NCBI RefSeq assembly: GCF_036370855.1
Contig: NC_088102.1
Span: 18,705,001 to 18,769,000, forward strand
Length of the DNA stretch: 64,000 nt
Direction of reading: 5' to 3'
Source: Dromaius novaehollandiae
Lineage: Eukaryota; Chordata; Aves; Casuariiformes; Dromaiidae
Each line of letters starts with the position of its first letter. Positions within the stretch are counted from its first letter, which is position 1. Both the position numbers and the translations under genes were made by a program. Below are positions 13,882-27,200 of the stretch, one piece after another. Below the pieces are notes generated by a model. It saw only the letters and a program-made list of their open reading frames with translations. It made no database searches and was not told the origin of the DNA.

Positions 13882-16800
13882 TTGCACTGAGCAGCGGCTT
13901 TCAAACAGCTCCTGGGCTGTGCTCTCAGGACCTGAAGAAGCAAGCGGTCTGAAATTTGGCTGACTGCAGTTTAACCCTGGATTTTGGCAGCTTTGTATAA
14001 TGCAGAGCGTAATGACAAGACTCATGCTGCAGAACATAGGCACTTTTGAAAATGGCTGCCAAGGTTAAAAGAGGATGAACTTAAAATCCTTATGTCTTTT
14101 TTGAGAGAAGCTGAAGTGAGATGAGTACAGTGCTGTGCATAAGTGATTGTGACCTGTAATAAATGAAAATCCTTTAAAAATATTAGCTGGTTCTTAGAAA
14201 GATGAAGTATTAAATGTGGTTTTGGAGACTTCTCTGGGATTTTCTGCTTAGTAGGATAAACAAACTGGGGAGCAAAGGATCGTGACTTCATTCATACCTA
14301 ACTCTCAAACAATTGCAAGTGGGAAAAAAAGATAATTGCCCAGTTGGTGATGACATGTTTGGAACATTTTATTTTTTACTCTGCTGTGTCAGCATCTATC
14401 CCACTCTTTGCCTTTCATACAGAAAACTAATTTCTTATTCTTGTCTGAAAGAGACATGCAAAATAGATGTAGAGAGAGAGCTGTAAAAGTACACCTATAC
14501 TATAGAAAACAACATGAATGTATTGGCTGGCTGACGTGGGCGTATTTATAAGATATCTATTACTCTGGCAGATTTAAGAATAGGTATTGATGACAGAGCA
14601 TTCATTTCAATAACAGACCTTAGTTTTTGCCAAAAGAAACATAACTTCTATTTCATAGTATACAGTATAGGGGTCATCCTGCAGTTTTAAAAGCAAATTA
14701 AAGTAAACATTGAGATCAGCCTTACTAGGGGAGGATATGAACTGAATGAAATGGGAAGTGTAGAGGAGTTACGATGTCGAAAGACACTGACATATCCTTC
14801 GTGTGCCCTGAGCGCAGGTCTTGATTGTTATCGGCCTGGCTTAGACGTGTCTTCAGCTTTGTACAAGCTGTGGTAGTGTCATCCTTCTGAGGATATCACT
14901 TTGTGCTTGCCTTTTATGGTGATGAGGTAGGATCTGTGTGGGAAGCAGCCTACCTTTGCTTTCCTTTGCAGTACAGTTTAATCCAAACATCACAAGAAAA
15001 TTAGCCCCCTGGCTCTTTCAGGGATGTAGTTGCGTTGGTTTCCTCAACGTGGTGGTTCTAGTAGAACATCTGCGTGCTAATTGCTCTCCTGTCGTGGGTA
15101 ATTTATGGCTGAAGTAAGTGTGAATGCCACAAGTGTCCTGGCCTCTCCCAATGTGTGGGTAGGCAGTAGTCCTTGCCTTCTTCTCCAGCCTTCCACCACC
15201 TGCAGGAAAAAAACGTGGGTAGATGAGAAAGGCTTGTTGGGAAGAAGAGGGGCTTTTTGTTTTTGTGGCTTCCCCATCAGTGAGTCGTAGAGCAAATACT
15301 TTCCTTCTCTTAGTCTGATTGATTGTCAAGCCTCTGTCTTTATATCCCAAACAGGACTACATCAAGAAATTAGAGAGTTTAAATGTAGAGGGTGTGTTTA
15401 GTTGCTGCCCCAAAAGTCCTGTAATGACTCTATTAAGTGCTCTGAACTAAGTCATGTCCTTGATCTCTCGTTTAGAAAGAACAACAGAGTGTGAAGCCTA
15501 TTAAACTTATCTCTTCCCTGTTTGTAATTATCTGTTCCTACCTGGAAACCTGGACTGTTGCTCTCTGGCTGAACTACACAGGACAACATCTTTTGTAGCA
15601 AGTTTATATGAAAGTGGTCTGTAAAATAAAGTTGCAGTACCGATAAATTTTTGTGTAATCAACATAGGCTTATTGCTGCATGCTCTTTGCTGGCACTGTA
15701 ATTCAGTGTCATCTTGCTCATGGCTCCAAAGCATTTTCAAAAGCTGTGATAGCCTAAATATAATCAATATTGCAGTTGTATCGCTTTGTAGTGTTACAGA
15801 ATATGCAATCATCTTTTTTCATAAAAAACTTGGCATCTTCTCTGCTTCCCCTTTTAGCAAAGCACCGAATCTCCTGACAGTTTCCTGCCTTTGTGCTCCT
15901 CTATGTGCTGTGCAGACAATTCCTGTGTAACCTAAAGAGACTATTATTAAATGCTTGACAGAGAAGCTTGAAATGTTGACGTTACATGCCTGAAGATTGG
16001 AAAATATTGGCACCTGCTGTGATTCTCCAGTTCTGAACACTGATTTTTTTCCTACTTTCTCAGTTCAACAGTGCAATCAATTTCCCTTCCTGCGGAGACG
16101 TGGTGAGGAGTGCTCCGTGCATTTCCTCCTGTTGTTGTGCTAAAATGAAGGGTTTCCCAAGGACAAGCACATTCTCAGACTGAGACTCCGTGAGCTGATG
16201 CCTATTCTTAAATTTCATGTCGCCTGAGACTCCTGTTATGTTTTGGAAACCAACTATTCCCCCTACTCTTGGAGTGAGAGTCACCCTCTCTAACTGGCAG
16301 CACGTTGTATTTTGGCACAGTATGAATGAGTTTCTGGAATTGTATGTACAATATGTATATGTCTAACTACAGCATTTGATTGTTACTGTCAGTGCATGAA
16401 CGTGACGAATAGTGAGACTTACTGGAATGAAACAAACGGTGGTATTGCCTGGCTTGTGTCCCTGTAGGGATGCTAACATGTCCTTATTTAGAATACGTAC
16501 AATTCCCTTCTTAGAGCTTTTCTATCCTTGCTAAGCTGAATTTAGCAGCACTGAAAAGCAGCAGCATCTTCTGCATTGAATCTTGGAGAAAAGCTGCTGA
16601 TGGCAGGTGTTGAAGGGTGTTCCCCATGAGACAGGAGGTACATTTGTCCTGCTTTATAGGATAACGTTGACTTTTACAACACCCTGTCTGCAGTGGCCTA
16701 ATATCTTCCAGTGCTCTTTTCTCTGGCAATGTGAAAGGATGGAAATCACCCAGAACTCCATGTGCTCTGCTTTGCTGCTTAACATGTGGCGCTAGGCTTT

Positions 16801-17484
16801 CTGCTAATGAATGGCACCACTGCTGGCCTCAGGGAAGAGGAAGAAAAGTTAAAATGTTTTTGTCAGGACAAATCTGTGATCTCAGGAGTCTTATGTTTGC
16901 ATAATCTCCTCTTCCCCCAATATGAATTAAAGTCAGTGAGAATAGCCTCACTGCCCCAGAGAACTGATGTGTTTGTACACTGCATGTCATGCTTGTTTCT
17001 GAAGCTCTTTGGGTGCCAAAAAAACAGATCCATAGTAATCAAAATGATGCAAGAACATGAAGATAAAACCAAGCAAACCCACATAGATCTGATCTAAAGC
17101 TTGCAGTAGTGAGTCCTTGTTATGCGTGTTTGCAAATCTTAAAAGTGTTTAGGGTGTTTAGGTTCACCTTCTGCATCCTTGGAATATAGCTAAAATGCTA
17201 GTACTGTATGTGCTAGTCATAATTTTATGAACTTCTCTACTGTACTTTTTTACTTTGCTATTTGTTTCTTTTTCAATATCTAAATGCCTCAGCAAACATT
17301 GTTTAGCTGTTGTGAAACAGTGAGTGGCTCCCAGGAACTGGTATGTTCTTAGTACAGGTGACAGGATGGAATCAGACTCAAAAGAGTAGGGTTTCCAACC
17401 CTGCTTGCAGGCTGTCTTTTTGCAAGTCCATTTGCAAAACTGCTTTGGTTTTATCACTGTCCATAAAATGGAGTGATGGAGATT

Positions 17485-17507
17485 CCCCCCCCCCCTTTTT
17501 TTTTTTT
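17485..17507 (+). repeat. C11-T12 pyrimidine tract
   Basis: Eleven C followed directly by twelve T on the + strand. It resembles an over-long polypyrimidine tract, but the AG that follows shortly after belongs to no recognisable exon. Confidence 0.85.
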
Positions 17508-20500
17508 AACAAAAGAAGCAATCATCAAGTGCTCTATGAGCACTTGGCAGTACTGCTGCTTTTATTTTGATCCTGAACCTGGTGCTGAAACCCTTTGTTA
17601 CCTTGGTCAGTTCACATAAGGTCTACTTCAGCTTCCCTGGCAGTAAAATGATAGCCCCGTTGCATAGCCCAGCGATGCTGGAAGACTCTTGAATATATGT
17701 GAAACTTCTTGTATCTGAAAAGGCAAAGGCATGAATAAATGATATGTACATCCGTGACAGAAGCCTAGATTTTCTACAAGCATTTTCCATGTGCATTTTA
17801 GCTAGTTAAAAAGTTTAATCTTAGTCTTTACTCTGTTTTTAAAAGAATTGCTACAAATGCAAGCTAGTTCCTTTCATCTAATAGGAAGCAGATTAGTAAA
17901 GTTCTGAATGAAAGACATGACCATGTCTCAGAAATCCACTAATTACTCTTGAAGTAATTTAGTTTTCCCAGGACTATGGACATGTTCCTCATTTTGGAAA
18001 TGTTATCACTCTGTATGCCTTCTCTCTGCCTAACTTTGTTACAGAATTCTCAGTCTGTCAAAACAAAAATGACTATCCAGATTCTTCAAGCTTGGAAAAG
18101 GTCATTAAATAGATCAGACAAAGAGGAAATAGCATGTCTACTAAATCAAAGATGTTTTATACAAACCACGATGGGTCATGCCGAGAACAGTCTAGCTTGT
18201 TGAGCTTAGCAATGTTTCTCTCCCTGGAAATTTGCCAGGAATTTAGCTCTTTCCATAACTTTCTGATCCACCTACGCATCAGCATTCAACTTCTACGACT
18301 AGCATGGTAGAAATCCACTATTTTTCTGTCTAGAGAGTCTTTAATGCTTGTTTGATTCCAACATAATTAAGAATAGAAATTAGCCTGTGATTTTACTTAC
18401 CTTGTTAGTAACTTTTAAATTCCTGTGTGCAGGATATGTCTTATGCAGAGCATAGCATTTCAACATACCTTTGCAGCATTGTCACCCACCAAAATGTGGG
18501 GGGTAAGATAGCCAGCAGGTGCAAATGAAATACTGTAAGTCTTTGCAGCTATTTGCTTCACAAAGAAGTGCATTCCCTGAAGATATAGGCTGTTTTCCTT
18601 TAGAGTAAGATCTGGTGAAAACTGGTAACTGACCCTGAACAGAAGCTGAACTTTCCTCTTCACAGATGAAATACTCTAAACAGCAAAGTATGGTGTGATT
18701 TCCCAAGTGGATCTGTCTGTATGGCTGAAGGCACCTTCCAGAGGGTCCTTTTCTAGGTTGCTGCCATGTATCCTGTCAAAGCCTGTCGTCTAGGCGAAAA
18801 CCTTATTATTTCATTGTAAACTCTTAGGTCTTCTAGTGCTCTTTGTACTGAGTAGCTAATGGATGTATATAGTGTGATGTTCTTACAGTTTGTGTACCCT
18901 GTACTCCTTGGCATAGAGTCAGTACCTTTAGGGAATTATGGAGAGTTATCCAGGAGTTGGAAGAGTTTCCTACATGCAACCCCACACCCACTCAGTGCTC
19001 TGTTTTAACATTGCAGTTTGTGCTTATACTGTTGTTTAGCTTGCTTTGATCCCTTTCTGATATTTGAGGCTTCTTCCACTTGAGATACTACTTTTAGCTG
19101 CTTGTTGTAGCAAAACCACAGGCACTTACTTCAGCATGAGCCAGGAGTCAAGGTCACATTGGGATTTGGCCTATACAGAACAAGAATTGCAGGCAAGGTA
19201 CATAGTGACAGTGAGCAACAAGTGCAATTGTTGAACTCTTCTTGGAATCATTTGAGAAGTGATCTAAGCATCCAAATTCCCAATTCAAAAGATTCATTTT
19301 CTCTTAACTTTAACAGAAGTAATATGAAGTAACATGAAATAAGTGAACTTGTTGTATGTGAGTCTTTTTCAGAGATACTTCATTGAAAAGGTTAGCATAG
19401 CCACGACTAATTTCATTGCAACTTATAGCTTGTTGGAGAGATTAAAGAGGAGAGATGTGAAAATGATCCAGCCATCCAGGGAAAGAAAAAAAATGCGGTT
19501 CTATAAGCTTGAGTTTTGGCAATGAGGATTTGAAGGAGGACCTGGTTTTGGAAATGTCACAGAAAGAGTTTATCCTTGAGGAAGCTTTTGAAAAGATGCC
19601 AGTGTAGGTGCGTAGGAGAATGTCAGAAATGTCAGGAGGACTGAGTCTTCAGTCATAAGAGCAGATAGGACTTTGAAGTGGCAGTATACAAAGGCTGTGG
19701 GGAGGAGGAAAGGAACTGGACGATCCCCTGAAACAACAACCAGCAACGTGTGAGAAGACCTTGGGCCAGTCAGTTAAAAGACTCCCAGAGTGAGCGGGCC
19801 TGGAGAACGAGTATTTTGCTGCATTCATAACAGCAAGAGTTGATCAAGGGGACGATAATTAGGAAGTGACCATTATATGTAGAAAAGAAGATTCCACTAG
19901 CAATGTTTTGAATGTTTTTATTTTTAGGGAAAACACCTCCCATGCCTCTTAAATCCTGACTAATTGGTTTTAGACATCACAGAGATGGCTGTTACATCGA
20001 GCCTTAAATAGGTAAGCCAATTACAAAAAAAGAAAATTAGTATATTTCGGTACATTTGGTCCTCCTGTCAGCACATAGGAGCTACTTGCTGAGGCTGGTA
20101 CAGCTCCTCCAGCCTAATGCAGTACAAAGAGATAAAGAGAAACATGATTCTTGTCCCTGCATGAGTCAGTACCAATCAGTTATGCAAGAGCAGGAGGTGT
20201 AATCCAGGTTAATGTATTACAAACAAAAGATTCAATAAGCAGCAGCAAGCATGTGCTGAGGAGCCCAAGATGAAACTACAGAGACACACCTACAGTCAGA
20301 TGGAACAGGGTGATATTTTCATTTGCGTTTAAATGAGTAAAATTATACTAGCAAGGTTATTTGGGAGCTAATCTTTGCTGAAGTGGAGATGATGATTCAG
20401 GAGACCCTTTGTCCTGGCCTAGCATTCCTAAATGTAAACTGAGCAAATTAGCAACAAACTCAGTCATTTCAGGGCTTTACTTTAGAGTGTTTTTGCATGT

Positions 20501-23500
20501 GGACATCTCCTCCTCTCTTGCTATAATGCTTCTTTGACAGGAGATGGTGGCAGGTTCATGAATTAAGAGTCCGTGTATTATCTGAAGCCAGAAAATAGTA
20601 AGCATTTCCTTGTGTATGGAGAAAACACAGGTCAGTATTGCTTGGTGCAAGACAGAAGCGCACATTTCAAGGAGAACAAGGAGATTCTTTGACTGCAGCA
20701 ACAGCTCACATGATGGTTATTATCTAGCAACGAAGGGCAATTCCTTGCACCTGACTTTATCTGGCTAAAAGTTAGATGTCTATTCAGTACCAGGTTTCTA
20801 GGTTACTCTGCAATCATTGGGCAAAGGTAGCTATGTCCAAGAGTGATTAATCTTAAACTATTAAACATCTAACATAAGTCACTGTCCAAAGGTGCCTGTC
20901 TGCATTGACTGTGCTAGGTACACAGACAGGTAGTATAGACAAAGTGGCTGAAGCTAGCTGAGATGAATTCCCCCTTCTGTCATGGTTATCCTTCAACACA
21001 GCTTCTGGAAGATCTTCATGCTCAGCAGGTTGCTGTTGCTGTGTGCTTGGCTGCTGGTGGTGCCATACGTGTGGGGAAGTCAGTCAGGGGCTCCATTTTA
21101 GTGGAGTTGTCATCCCTTCCGCTACCTTTTCATTGCCATCTCCCTCTTGCCCAGCTGCTGTTGGAAGAGGCTTGCTGCTTCCTGGCAATGAGGTTTTCAG
21201 GTGTAGGCTCTTCCAAAAAGCAAGGTGTAAGATTGGGATGCAGCAGTAGACTCAACTATGAAGGGTGTGTGGAATTGTCTTTGCTTTGGCCAGGGAGTAT
21301 TGGTTGAAATAGGCTGAATAAGTGGGAAGAGTAGATGTATACAGAAAGTGCAAAATGAAGAGATTATTGACTGGTAAGATATATAGGATTCTTCAAAGAA
21401 TCTATTTAGTAACAGTTATTCATCTAGTTTGGGGAAAATTTTCACTTGGGGTTTGTCTGCATGCAGAACACATAGATAGAGATGGAATTTTTGGCAGAAA
21501 GAGGTGCAAGAAATTCGTGCTCCATCCGTATGAGTTTAGTTTTGAGGCTATCATTTGGTTTTATTTTATTTTCAAAACATGTCTTACATCTTGGTTTGCT
21601 TTAATTTACCTTGGTGTGGATGCGACAGACCTATTTTTCAGAGGGAGTTTTCAAATGACCCGTATTTCCACTGCTGTCCCAGCACAGCGCTGCTTTGTGC
21701 AAGGTTGAGTGTCAGATTGCCCAGGTGCGACCCTCTGCAGGAGGAAAGAGTTGGAAGGCAAATAACTGCAAACAGCTAGCATAGGAAGCACAGAAGAAAT
21801 GCTACTAAATGTAAAGACTAGGTCTCCAATTAATTCTGCCAACACTAGCACTTCCTACAGGAGAGGGAGACCACAGTAGGATTTCTGTATGTGGAATGAT
21901 CTGGACGGTGTCTGCCAGCTACTTTCCTCAGGGAATAAGAGGTTTCTTGCTGCTGTTAGCCCTTTGATGTGCCCAGCATCAAACTGGAGACTCGGGCCTC
22001 AATCGCACCAGCGATGGTGACTAACACCCAGCCTTACAGCACAAGGAAGGGGTCAGTCAGTAAATGTTGCCTTGCGACTGTGCCATTTATATGGTCTTGG
22101 ATATTGCCCTAAGGGCTGTTGTTTTAGCAGATGACTCCCATGGAAATACAGAGCTTGCGCACACGTGCCTTCTAATTCATACAGCACTGCCTTTTCTTCC
22201 TGATGACAGCTAGGATCCTGGTGTTCAGCAGTATTTCCTCCTTGTGGTCCATCAGCTGTTTAGAAATGGTGTCAGCTCACTAAAATAGCATGACTTCTGG
22301 GATACCCAGTAAGGGCTGCTGGTCCTTGGCCCCAGCGGGTTCTGGTAGGTGTTGCATGGTGCATTTTGATTGTCTGGGGTCCATGCAAGAACACGGCACA
22401 CTGCAATATCTACCCAGAATGTCATGCAGTTATTTATGAAAAAAAGTACAGTGCTGTCTACGGACTTTTTAGGGGAAGAAACTAATCCAGTGTAAACAAA
22501 GTGGTGCAGGTGCATTCCTTTGCTATAGTTGTACTGATTGTGACAGAAAAACATACACCAGCAAAGCCTTCCCATGTAGACACGTCTTTGCTTTTCTTTT
22601 TTCTGATATTAGATGGACATCCATGTAGCTTGTTTGTCTTGGAAGTTTTTTTTTCTCCTGGGTTTCAGAGTGGGCCCTGTCCACCTCACTTTGGAATAAT
22701 CATCAAATTGCAGCAGTCCCTGTAGCAGGCAGCAGCTTTCCTCCCTGTGCTGCACTCTAACTCAGCCCATTGCAAACAGGGGCAGAACAGGATCCTTGAA
22801 GGCCAGAACTTGCCTGTCATAATTACAATTTTCCTAAGCATTTCAGAATTGTCCACAGATCTTTAAAGCTCTTCATTTGAAAATACAAAAGGTGTCTTAA
22901 TAAGAAAAACTGTTCATCTGGTTATTTCTTCCATACCATCAAGTGCTAGTCTTTATGCAAGCTCTGAACTTTGAGCACTGTACAAAGTAAAAGTCCCCCA
23001 TGTGTTAGAGAAGTTTGCTAAGCAGTGCAAAGACAGTGTTGGGGCAGGATGTTACTTTTCAGTTTCCCATGTGTTACATGGAAACTTTGGGCTGATCGTC
23101 ATTTGCATATGTTGCTGAGTTGATATTTAAGTTTCTGCTTAGGTTTCTCCATCTTTGTTTAAAGATATATTTATTTCAGATTAAACAGTTCTTTCCACTG
23201 TTGTTACGGACACAATGTTCTTATGTTTCATTCATGACTCAGTAAGAAATGCATTGCTATTGCACTGTTTTTCTGGGAAGCTGCTTTACTTGAGAAAACT
23301 CAAACGAAAACAGAAGTAACCAACCCTCTGGAGAAGCCTTTTGACTTCTCAGGACAGAGGTGGATCTGTGTTCTGCTCAGTTAGAGCTGGACCCACAAAA
23401 TGCCAAAGACTAAAGATGCTCAGCCACAGGGTTTGCTGTCAGCCTTGCTCTGTGGTACAGTGTCAGCGATTTCCTTCTCTTATTATTCAGTGTTATTCAA

Positions 23501-24164
23501 AGATATTGCTGTATTTTATAGATCTACATTTAACCTCTTGCAATTTAGTGTTTGCTCATGTATATGGGAGCTGGTGAAGTAGAAAGGCGAGGTAGTTATC
23601 CACGTTTCTCCCGTGGTCTGTGGCATGGTCTGAAATGGAAGCAGAAAGCCCTGTTCCTCCCTGCCTCTAAGCAGAGCACGGCTGCTGCAGGGAAGCTGTT
23701 GCACTGCGCAGGCTTAATCTGGGCATCAGCTGATACCATCAGAGCCCCTTCCAGCATGTCACTGAGAAGCCATTCTGTCCTGGAGGAAGTTTTATCACTT
23801 TATTCCCCATTCCTTGTAGGCTGCCGCTTTGTCTGTGGCTTGGCAGGTATAGATTGAAAGTGGTATTTACCAAAACCATGGCCTACGCATTCTGTGGTCT
23901 CCCCCAGGAAAAGCTTACAAAAGCTTATTAAACTGATCCGGTTAAGGGTCATCAACTGTCTTAGGTCAGAGCTGTAAAGAGCTTTTGTTGACTCTGCTCT
24001 TTAGGGTGCTCTAATGTCTGCAAATGAACTCCGTCACGGACAAGAAAAAGATGCCTGTGTCATGTCTACCATTGCCCCCTGCCATGAATATACTCACTAG
24101 TGGTGAGATTGTGGGTTTTGTTGTTGTTGGGGTTTTTTTGGTTAGACATTGTATTTTGTATAAG

Positions 24165-24270
24165 ACACTGAGAGTCTGACTTTTCAGCCAGCAGCAAGTA
24201 ACTCAATTAAGTCAATAGAGTTACCTGAGGGTAAAATCGGTCAGGAATTCAGCCTTGGGCCTTCAAGGCT
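24165..24270. repeat. Old palindromic interspersed repeat fragment
   Basis: The core 'taactcaattaagtcaata' followed by 'gagttac' is a near-palindrome of the type 'taactcc-attgaagtcaat-ggagtta', which I recall as a widespread old element in amniote genomes, ending in a 'cagga-attcagcc'-like tail. A second likely relative is at about 53225-53330. The family name is not known to me, and the assignment rests on the palindromic core only. Confidence 0.4.
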
Positions 24271-27200
24271 CACCTTGGATTCTGGGTATGATTAGCATCC
24301 CACTGGGTGAAGTAAACTGCTCCTCTGCTGTGAAGTAAAATTTCTCATGTGCATGTTCTGGTTATGAGGAACCTTGGTGCTAGATTGTCTGCTCAAGCAC
24401 ATGAGAGCCCTGGTACTAATACATTTCTTTCAAATTCCAGCACTGTAACGTTTAGCAATTTATTTGCAGTATATTTGCGATATATTCTCTTGCTCCCTGG
24501 CCATTTTCAAGCTGACCGTGTTCATACAGGGAAGTGCAGACCACCATTTGTTCCTCTCACTCACTGTCTAGGCTAGTGGGACGCAATCTAGCATCCCACC
24601 AGCTTCTGTCCTGGAGGTGTGTAGCTTGCAGACAGGAATTATTAGCTTGGAAATTGTTTTGAACTAGTCTAAGTAGTTTCTACCTCAGGGATCAGGCAGA
24701 GGAAGCATGAAATGAAATATGTCAGACCATTTCTTCTGTATTTCTGAGGAAGTAGACATATTTAGGCACTAGCTTTTGGTGCTGACACTTATTTGTCATT
24801 CTGCATACTAAAGTAGGCCACATTGATGATGAGAGTTTTAAACTCAGAGACCTGTTGCTTCAGAGTCATGATTCTAACCATTGATTCTGTATCCTACATA
24901 TGGGTAAGTATGTGAAACAGCAGATATAAGCTACTGTCTAGAGACAATGAGTTGGCTTTAGTAGGGGTTCAGGTATTTCGAACCCCTATTCTGAAACTTA
25001 TATTTGCGTTTTAATATACAGTACACCCAAGAAGCAGATTTAGCATTGCCTTTCTTCTGGAAATCTCTTTGGGGTTTCACTTATATCGTTACTTTTAATT
25101 CCAGTGTACTAGGTAGGACATTATTGGGGTAAAAATGCAGATAAAAGCTTCTTTGAGCTTGCCAAATAATCCCTATAATTTCTTCCTTGATGGAGAAAAT
25201 GGCTTTTGTTCTTCATATAATGCTCTATCCGTAAACTGGAAACATTCCAACCTGTAAAATGTTTCCCCAAACTTTGGTACAACTTCATTGTTGCAAAGAA
25301 TAATTCTTACAGTTTCAACAGAAGCATTTCTAGCAGTTTTTCTCCAATCTTCCTCTCTACTTGTGAGACAATTTTACCTAAGATTGTTCTTTATGCAGAG
25401 TCTAAAAAGCACCAAAATGTTTATTTCCTTTTTCTGGAGAGCTGGGACATTTACCACCACCCCACCAACCCACTTTTTATATGTCGGAATGTCTCTTTAG
25501 GAGTCTTTGCGTGGGGTGCCACTAAGAAACATGGAAAACTTAGTGGAGGAAGATGAAGTAGAATTTGTAAATATTCCACTCTCTTGGATACTCCTGATAA
25601 ACTGCAGGAAATAGGCTTTAATTAACACTGCCAAAATGCTGTGTTTTTCAAGCACCTAACATCATCTATTGCAAGATTTTGGGGGCAGGAGGGGCGAGGC
25701 ATGCTTGTACTGTACAGCTTCCAGTCCCTTGCATTTGCAAGGTGGTGGGTCACCCATATCCTCTGAAAAACTGGGTTATTTGATGACTAACATGCATCTC
25801 CCAGTCTTTCCTCTGATCTGTCTCCTGAATGAGATAATCTTTCGCCTCTTAACTTGTTACATTTCTGTGGGCTTGCTTTATTGGGTTGTGTCAATGAACA
25901 TGTTTCACCGCTGGCCTGTTCTAACTCAAGGCATGTCTGTAGCTGTACTGGTATGCCTCCAGATACCTACAAGGCTTAGTTGCAGCAAGCAAGGTGAATG
26001 CCTGTTTGCAAAACCTTCCTCTTTAAAAGGAAGCCAAAGAGATGAGGTGAATTCCTTTCTTGGGAATCAGAAGGGAGCACTCTGTTTCCTGAGGTAAATG
26101 AGCACAAGATGAAAGTCTGGATCTACAAGGTATGGGAGGATAGCGTGCAGACCACAGTTGTATAAAATGGTTATCCCTGAATAATTGTAGAGGTCAGCAA
26201 GGGAAGCTGAGGGAAGAACTTCTAGCAGGTTGGCTTCACTTCAACATTCTCCTTTATTTCTTCTTTAACTTTTATCATCACTCTCTAATCTAAGTTGAAT
26301 TTGTCATGTTCAAAAACCATAATTCGCACCACTTGCATGGAAATGGCAGGTTCTTGAGAGCTTTTATAATAGTTTCTTATTTATATTCAATTGTGAGATT
26401 TCCTCAGTCACTGCACAGATGTTTTAAAATCATCAGTTTATTAGAAATAAAGTCTATTGCTTATGCGGATGTTCAATTTAACAGATACCCAATGCGCAAT
26501 ACCTCATATTTAAAGCTATGTTAAGGTAAGAATCATGCCCTCAAAGCTAAGTATGCTCTGCCCTCTTGTGTCTTTGGAATATGCTACCAAATGCACCCCA
26601 GATACAGCTGCTTTATCATAAGAATTGGGTTATTTTCCCTCCACAGACTTAACATTAAGAGGCAGACACATGGGTATTCAGACATGGGTAAATTTTTAAG
26701 TTTCAGCGAGATGTACAAATCAACATATGTTTGTACAAAATCTGCTCTGTCAGTATTCCACACACATATACGCTTCTGAGGGGAAGAGAAAACAGCTTGA
26801 GAATATTTTTAATGCAGCTCAGAAGTGCTAATATAAGCTTCACTGATAACTCTACAAAGTTGTATTTTTATGAAGCTTCAATTGAAAAATAAAGAACTAG
26901 AGAAAGCAGCGAGGATCGGTTCTTCCAAATTACAGAGACTGGGGCTGCTGTAATCATAAGTCGTGGGTTGGCTTAGCTTGGCTGACTCCTTGACTTGGTG
27001 ACTTTTGACCATAGCAGAAGTGACAATCCAAAGCTGTGATAAGTGTACAATGATTAAAGAGATTCTGAAGGGCAAAAAAACAATTGTGTAGTGATTTAAA
27101 TTAAGATACCTTCAAGATAAAGTTCAACTGTATGCGGGGAAAAAAAGAATCTACCAACTTCTGTGTTTGATTAGTTGTTCTTTAGGTTGAAAGTGAACTT

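Noticed and set aside
25669-26097. 142-codon open frame in the large ITPK1 intron
   Set aside because: No known motif, no convincing splice context, length within what 32 kb of sequence gives by chance.
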